Source: Pseudomonadota bacterium (GTDB taxonomy: Bacteria; Pseudomonadota; Gammaproteobacteria; Steroidobacterales; Steroidobacteraceae). From it: a DNA stretch of 64,000 nucleotides. The stretch lies in NCBI GenBank assembly GCA_023417315.1, contig JAEZFW010000073.1, forward strand, positions 42,407-106,406, given 5' to 3'. Position 1 is the stretch's first letter, and each line of letters starts with the position of its first letter. Both the position numbers and the translations under genes were made by a program. The notes beneath the pieces are model-generated. The model searched no databases and was not told the origin of the DNA. It was given only the letters and a program-made list of their open reading frames with translations. This document shows positions 59,196 to 64,000 of the stretch, one piece after another.

Positions 59196-60718
59196 GCCAA
59201 CTCTCCATCGGCCCCACAGCGCGCATCGCAGTGCTGCGCGATAAACTGAGCGTGGCCCGGCATGGCGCCCACTTCTCTCTCGATGAGCGCTTCGATCGTG
59301 TTCATGAATTCGCCGAGCTCGCCCTCGGATAACTGATCCGCAAGAGGATGGTAGCTCTGCGGGACAATCCCCTGCCCCAACATGACCTGCAACCATCCCA
59401 TTTCGGTAAAAAGCTCGTCGTTGTGTCGCACGATACGACCGTGGCTGCGAAAGAGCATCAGCTTGTCTTGCAACTCGGATGGGATCTGCATCGTTCGGCA
59501 CTCATTCCAAAACGGTGTGTCGCTGCGCTCGACCGAGTGATAGTGCAGGATCAAGAAGTCGCGGATGCGCTCCAGCTCGAAGGCCGATTGTCGATTGAAC
59601 TCATCGATGTCGACCTGCTCGATGCTTCGGTTAGGCAGGAACTGCAGCAGGCGCGCGATGCCTGATTGCACGAGATGGATACTGGTGGACTCGAGGGGCT
59701 CGAGAAAACCGCTCGCGAGGCCGAGCGCGACACAGTTGCGATCCCAAATGCGTTTGCGTTTGCCTGCCGTGAAGCGGAGCTGCCGGGGATCTGCGAGTGG
59801 CGGGCCATCGAGGTTGGAAAGCAGCGTCGCTCGAGCTTCATCGTCGCTCAGGAATTCGCTGCAGTACACGTAGCCATTACCGGTGCGATGCTGTAACGGG
59901 ATCCGCCATTGCCAACCTGCGCCCCGCGCGGTTGCACGCGTGTACGGCGGCAGCGTCCCGGTGCGCTCGCATGGCACTGCGAGTGCTCGGTCGCACGGTA
60001 GCCAGCCCGACCAGTCATCGAATCCGACTTTGAGCGTCTGCTCGATGATGAGGCCGCGAAAGCCCGAGCAATCGACGAACAGATCCCCTGCGATCTCGCG
60101 ACCGTCCTCGAGGGTCACGCACGAGATGAAACCGTTCTCGGGAGCCAGCTGCACGCGTTCGATCGTGCCTTCCGTGCGCACGACACCTCGCGCTTCTGCG
60201 TACTTTCGCAGGTACGCTGCATACAGCGCGGCATCGAAGTGAAACGCGTGGACGAGCTCCGGCAGCACAGCAGAGCTCGTTTTCGACTGTCGCTCAAACT
60301 TGTTGCCAAGCGCAGCACACGCGTTCAGCGAAAAGGCATCGATGCTCTTCGTGCCGCCGAGCGCGCGATAGCGTAGCCAGTATTGGTGAAACGATAACAG
60401 ACCCAGCGCTCGTCCGACTGGACCGAACGCATGGATGTAGGAGTGACCCTTGCGAAGCCAATCGACGAACTGAATGCCGAGCTTGAACGTGCCGCGAGTC
60501 GCGCGGATGAAATCATTCTCATCGAGCCCGAGTGCGTTGTTGAACAAGCGGATCTGCGGAATCGTGGCCTCACCGACGCCGACCGTGCCGATGTCTTCGG
60601 ACTCTACGAGGCGAATGCGATAGTGCTGCGGCAGAAAGCGCGCAAAGGAAGCAGCGGCCATCCAACCCGCGGTGCCGCCGCCCACGATCACGATGGTCTT
60701 GATCGGTCCTTCGAGCAT
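59192..60718 (-). CDS. Flavin-dependent tryptophan-halogenase family protein
   Basis: The 508-residue product has FAD-binding GGGTAGW (13-19), active-site lysine Lys79 in GTFKLG, halogenase signature GWQWRIP, and FLEPLESTSI with the conserved Glu. This set matches flavin-dependent tryptophan halogenases. Here the gene sits between a TonB-dependent receptor and an amylase, a context seen in carbohydrate loci of alpha- and gammaproteobacteria, where the substrate is unknown. It overlaps the amylase start. Confidence 0.9.
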   Translation of the reverse strand: MLEGPIKTIVIVGGGTAGWMAAASFARFLPQHYRIRLVESEDIGTVGVGEATIPQIRLFNNALGLDENDFIRATRGTFKLGIQFVDWLRKGHSYIHAFGPVGRALGLLSFHQYWLRYRALGGTKSIDAFSLNACAALGNKFERQSKTSSAVLPELVHAFHFDAALYAAYLRKYAEARGVVRTEGTIERVQLAPENGFISCVTLEDGREIAGDLFVDCSGFRGLIIEQTLKVGFDDWSGWLPCDRALAVPCERTGTLPPYTRATARGAGWQWRIPLQHRTGNGYVYCSEFLSDDEARATLLSNLDGPPLADPRQLRFTAGKRKRIWDRNCVALGLASGFLEPLESTSIHLVQSGIARLLQFLPNRSIEQVDIDEFNRQSAFELERIRDFLILHYHSVERSDTPFWNECRTMQIPSELQDKLMLFRSHGRIVRHNDELFTEMGWLQVMLGQGIVPQSYHPLADQLSEGELGEFMNTIEALIEREVGAMPGHAQFIAQHCDARCGADGELA

Positions 60719-60754
60719 GCTGCGACGATATCAGGAACTTCGAGCTCTGTTCCA

Positions 60755-60799
60755 AGAAAGACCCCTCTTCAGACCGTCGTACGATAATTGAAGAGGGGT
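60755..60799 (-). terminator. Hairpin between TonB-dependent receptor and halogenase-family gene
   Basis: TGAAGAGGGGT (60789-60799) pairs perfectly over 11 bp with ACCCCTCTTCA (60761-60771). On the minus strand the stem is followed by CTTTCTTGG. It should end or attenuate the receptor transcript before the halogenase-amylase pair. Confidence 0.7.
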
Positions 60800-60847
60800 G
60801 GACGTCGACATGCGTTGAGGAGAACAGCGTCGATCAGGAAACTGATG

Positions 60848-63625
60848 TCAGTACCGATAGCTCACGCCTACCAGGTACCTGCGACCGAAGCTCTGATGGT
60901 CGATGACCTGTCGAGAATCGTCGAGCTCGTGCGTGATGAACGGCTCATCCGTCAGGTTCGTTCCTTGGAACAACAGCGTCATGCCTTCGAGCGTGCCAGA
61001 TTGAAACTCGTAACTCACTTGCGCATCGACGAGCGTTTCCGCCTTTGCCATGCGCAGCAAGCGCTCCGCGCCGACGCCTTGCACCTCACCTAGAAACTCG
61101 GAGCGATAGCGCGCGCTCACGCGCGCGGAGAATCCGAGCTTCTCAAAGTACACGGTCCCGTTGACAACATCTTCAGACAGCCCTGGCAATGGCCGCGAAG
61201 CATTTGCCGGATCGGGTTGAATATTGCTCTTCGTGTACGAGTAGCTCGTCGTCAAGCCGAAACCATCGAGTGCTTCCGAGAACATGTTGAATGGAATCGC
61301 CGCGGAGATCTCGTAGCCGTATATCTCACCGCCTTCGCCATTGGTCGGCGTGCTCATGAAACCTTCACGAAGCGCAGGCTCCGGTCCCGCGGGCACAGGG
61401 AACCCAGTGAAGTCGAACGGTACCGGCTGGGAAAAGATGTAAGACTGTAGATCTTTGTAGAACACCGCGCCTGAAACATAGCCTTCCCGACCGAAGTACT
61501 TCTCGAGAGTGAGATCGACTGCATCGGCGATCCAAGGCTCGAGCAGCGGATTGCCGCGACTGCCGCCCCAGGGAGAATCATCGACGTCCGTCGCGCCTGC
61601 GCGACCCGGTTCATAGCTGACGCTCACGGAAGCCTTCATCTCATCGAGGCGTGGCCGTGCGAGCTGACGCGCCGCGCCGAAGCGAACGATGTAATCGTTC
61701 GGCATACGCAACGACAAGTTCAGGCTCGGCAGCGTCTCGGTGTAGTCGTGGGTGACTTGCACTGGCAGCGCCGTTGCAGGCGTGCCGACCGGCGCATCGC
61801 TCGGCGGATTCAGGGCGGCCGTGCCGTCCGAGGTTTGATCCGTCTGCACCACTTGGACACCGACATTGCCGGTCAGGACCGATGAGCCGATATCGGTCTC
61901 GATGTTCAACATCGCAAATCCAGTCAGTACGTCTTCCTCGACTGCCCACTCGCGGCTGAATGCATCGGCATCCTGCGCTTGCACGAAGTTATACAAGCCG
62001 CTCCCATACGCCATTGCAATGGGGTCGTAGCTCACCATGCCGGGTATGCCGAGAAATCCGAGTCGCGTCGGGCGCAGCAACGCGGTCGAGGGGATCGGCA
62101 CGCTTACATCGTTGCCCGGATCCTGGGAATTCGCCACCAAACCCAAATAGAAGCGGTCGGGTGCATAGTCCTTCTCACGCAGCGAATAGTTCGCGCCAAC
62201 GCTGACGTTTCTGAAGATGCCGCCAAGCTCGCGCTCGGCGCTCAAGCGGAATGCCGTGAGCTCATCTTCGGTGTTGGGGCTGTTGATGAAACCGTCTTGT
62301 CCGCCGGCGATGGCATTGCCGCCCCACCCTTGCGGACTCGTAAGCTGGATGAGGTTCGGATCGGTGTAATCGAGTCCCGAGTCGAAGCGGGCGACCCCCT
62401 CCTCGCCCACGTTGAACCCGAGGGTATCCGTAGCTCCCACGGGACCTCGGCCTGTACCCGAGTATGTTTCGAGGATGATGTCTTTGCGATCGACTTTGGA
62501 GTGGCTCACGTCGCCGACGAACGTCCAGGCGCCGGATTCGAGCTGCGCATTCCATCCGAACGACCACAGATCAGCTTCACGACGATTGGCATCATTGCGG
62601 ACGACGCCTTTGACGTTCGTGAACTCCCCATCGACCATCAAACTGTCATCGACAGAGCCTGGCGTCAGAGGCGCGCCGCCCCAAAACAACGGGAACTCGA
62701 TGCCGCGAAGCAGCTGATCGTCCTCGAACTTGGAGTAGTACACATCGAGGGCCGTGTTGAAATTATCGGTTGGCTGGAACTCCAGCGTCGCGATCACGCC
62801 CGTACGCTCGAGCTCCGTCGACACTACGTAGGGCTTGACCCCGCCGAACACGCGCGGTCCATCGGCGGTAACCTCTGGATAGCCCCATGAATTGAAGCGC
62901 TCGATCTGCGTCGGGGAATTCATGTGTGCGACGCCGATTGCGATGCCGATACGATCGTCCGCGAACTGATCGATATAGGTGCCACTCACGCGATAGCCAG
63001 TGTCCTCTGAGCCCGCATTCAACTTGCCGAGCGAGAGCGTTTCGCCGCGCACGTTGCCGGCGAATGTGCGCTGGCCGTGCTCGAGAGGTCGAATAGTCTG
63101 AAGATCGACCGTGCCCGACAAGCCTTGACCGATGAGTCCAGCCTGCGGGGTCTTGTATACGACCACCGCGCTCAAGAGCTCGGAGGGATACTGATCGTAT
63201 TCAGCACTGCGGTTGTCGCCGGTCGTGACCTGCTCGCGTCCGTTGAGCAAGGTCGTGGAGAAATCAGGCGCAAGTCCACGGATACTGATGACCTGCGCGC
63301 GGCCGTCGAGCCGTTGAGTTGTCAATCCCGGGGCACGAGCGATGGACTCCGCTATGCTGTTGTCGGGCAGCTTGCCGATGTCTTCGGCCGTGATCGATTC
63401 GACGATTTGGTCCGATTCACGCTTGTCCGCGATCGAGTTTTGCAGAGATCCGCGAAAGCCGGTCACTACGACTTCGGTTGGCTCGCTTTGCGTATCCGTT
63501 GTTTGTCCTTGCGCGTGTGCCGCGGCACCACTCGCGATCGCGACCGCCACGCCGATGACCTTAGATTGACGCCCGATGGCCCGAGCCACTGCCAAGGCAA
63601 CTCGGCGCTCATTGTAACTTTTCAC
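60848..63625 (-). CDS. TonB-dependent receptor (Xanthomonas/Caulobacter oligosaccharide type)
   Basis: This outer-membrane transporter takes up oligosaccharides with TonB energy. A GTG start at 63625, preceded by GGGGGAA, gives 925 residues with a signal peptide ending near AHA-QG. The plug domain starts with EVVVTGFRGSL and has ITAEDIGKLPDNSIAESIARAPGLTTQ; the barrel runs to the end, YLVGVSYRY. Plug motifs fit the TonB-Xanth-Caul group. It is upstream of the halogenase-family and amylase genes on the same strand, indicating maltodextrin or starch-derived substrates. Confidence 0.93.
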   Translation of the reverse strand: MKSYNERRVALAVARAIGRQSKVIGVAVAIASGAAAHAQGQTTDTQSEPTEVVVTGFRGSLQNSIADKRESDQIVESITAEDIGKLPDNSIAESIARAPGLTTQRLDGRAQVISIRGLAPDFSTTLLNGREQVTTGDNRSAEYDQYPSELLSAVVVYKTPQAGLIGQGLSGTVDLQTIRPLEHGQRTFAGNVRGETLSLGKLNAGSEDTGYRVSGTYIDQFADDRIGIAIGVAHMNSPTQIERFNSWGYPEVTADGPRVFGGVKPYVVSTELERTGVIATLEFQPTDNFNTALDVYYSKFEDDQLLRGIEFPLFWGGAPLTPGSVDDSLMVDGEFTNVKGVVRNDANRREADLWSFGWNAQLESGAWTFVGDVSHSKVDRKDIILETYSGTGRGPVGATDTLGFNVGEEGVARFDSGLDYTDPNLIQLTSPQGWGGNAIAGGQDGFINSPNTEDELTAFRLSAERELGGIFRNVSVGANYSLREKDYAPDRFYLGLVANSQDPGNDVSVPIPSTALLRPTRLGFLGIPGMVSYDPIAMAYGSGLYNFVQAQDADAFSREWAVEEDVLTGFAMLNIETDIGSSVLTGNVGVQVVQTDQTSDGTAALNPPSDAPVGTPATALPVQVTHDYTETLPSLNLSLRMPNDYIVRFGAARQLARPRLDEMKASVSVSYEPGRAGATDVDDSPWGGSRGNPLLEPWIADAVDLTLEKYFGREGYVSGAVFYKDLQSYIFSQPVPFDFTGFPVPAGPEPALREGFMSTPTNGEGGEIYGYEISAAIPFNMFSEALDGFGLTTSYSYTKSNIQPDPANASRPLPGLSEDVVNGTVYFEKLGFSARVSARYRSEFLGEVQGVGAERLLRMAKAETLVDAQVSYEFQSGTLEGMTLLFQGTNLTDEPFITHELDDSRQVIDHQSFGRRYLVGVSYRY

Positions 63626-64000
63626 AAACGGTTCCCCCTTATCGATTCTCGACGCAGCTTCTGCGTGCTCGCGCGATCGACACAGAGAAAAGTGTCGAAT
63701 ACCAAGCCTGCCGCCTCGACGATTGTGTGGCGCAGATCGTAGGACTGCCGTGTCGGTCGGGACAATGCTCTGCATACGTATTCAGTTTCGACTGAAACGA
63801 TTCTTGACGGCATGACCTTCGGCATACCGCGATTGCAGATCTTCAGGACGCAGAGCGGTTGCGTGAACTACGCAGTTGTATACGGGCGCGCGCGAGCGCG
63901 TGCGCCGTTACTGGCTAGCTGGCCAACTGGCTACTGGCCAGAAAGAATTGCGGATGCCTCAATGTTGCCGCAACTTCTTTTGCGATCGAGAGGTCGCGGC
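63626..64000. promoter_or_regulatory. 375-nt upstream region of the TonB-dependent receptor
   Basis: No gene is supported. A 16-nt palindrome TTCAGT-TTCG-ACTGAA lies at 63781-63796. A tandem run of CTGGC(T/C)A units (63911-63941), partly self-complementary, lies further out and may have its partner arm beyond the window. The promoter and any regulator site for the receptor should be in 63640-63800. Confidence 0.5.

Noticed and set aside
57381..59501. Amylase starting about 100 residues earlier
   Set aside because: The extra part overlaps the halogenase-family gene and looks Arg-rich and random, while ATG 59195 begins a clear signal peptide and overlaps the previous stop by ATGA.
1..64000. 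Prophage, insertion sequence or integron
   Set aside because: No transposase, integrase, recombinase, phage structural gene or att-like duplication was recognised on either strand.

Overview
The window is about 60% G+C and almost every gene in it looks like it comes from a gammaproteobacterium. Support includes the order ruvC-ruvA-ruvB-ybgC-tolQ-tolR-tolA-tolB-pal-cpoB, a RelA-type (p)ppGpp synthetase, a sucA-sucB-lpd operon, and a starch/maltodextrin locus pairing a TonB-dependent receptor with a tryptophan-halogenase-family protein and an alpha-amylase. That combination, with acyl-CoA catabolism and many dispersed intergenic repeats, suggests something near Xanthomonadales, Nevskiales or Steroidobacterales. 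This placement is inference, since no rRNA gene is present.

Layout: 1-7831 (minus) holds the cell-envelope and recombination block ruvCAB-ybgC-tolQRAB-pal-cpoB. relA (plus) is divergent from it. A 560-bp repeat mosaic follows, then an APC permease and the 2-oxoglutarate dehydrogenase operon (lpd, sucB, sucA, minus). Next come an isolated polyprenyl-phosphate sugar transferase and a three-domain fusion protein (18337-21609). At 21826-27163 an acyl-CoA synthetase plus IclR regulator is divergent from two acyl-CoA dehydrogenases that look like one heteromeric enzyme. At 27248-33285 are a DUF763 protein, a secreted PPP-type phosphatase, an ABC-F ATPase and a PQQ-type sugar dehydrogenase.

The metabolic centrepiece is 33611-40302: cbbR divergent from cbbL-cbbS-cbbX-cbbF-cbbP-cbbZ. 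This encodes red-type form I RuBisCO, its activase, fructose bisphosphatase, phosphoribulokinase and phosphoglycolate phosphatase, with 1-4 nt overlaps between the last genes. It predicts Calvin-cycle CO2 fixation.

From 40689 to 53902 the genes are mixed: a flavin amine oxidase, a PfpI-family protein, an alpha/beta hydrolase, an RND efflux pair, a CBS-domain protein and several secreted or lipoproteins of unknown role. From 53951 to 63625 the theme is carbohydrate: a GH65-like secreted protein, a secreted methyltransferase-fold protein, GH13 amylase, halogenase-family protein and TonB-dependent receptor.

The most unusual feature is in the spacers. At least three copies of a ~90-nt element that can fold as a three-way junction, two other dispersed hairpin families, and about a dozen inverted arrays of 6-11-nt tandem units occupy most intergenic gaps, including gaps inside operons. 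Their sequences differ but the design (array, short spacer, reverse-complement array) is shared. No CRISPR, prophage, insertion sequence, tRNA or rRNA gene was found.
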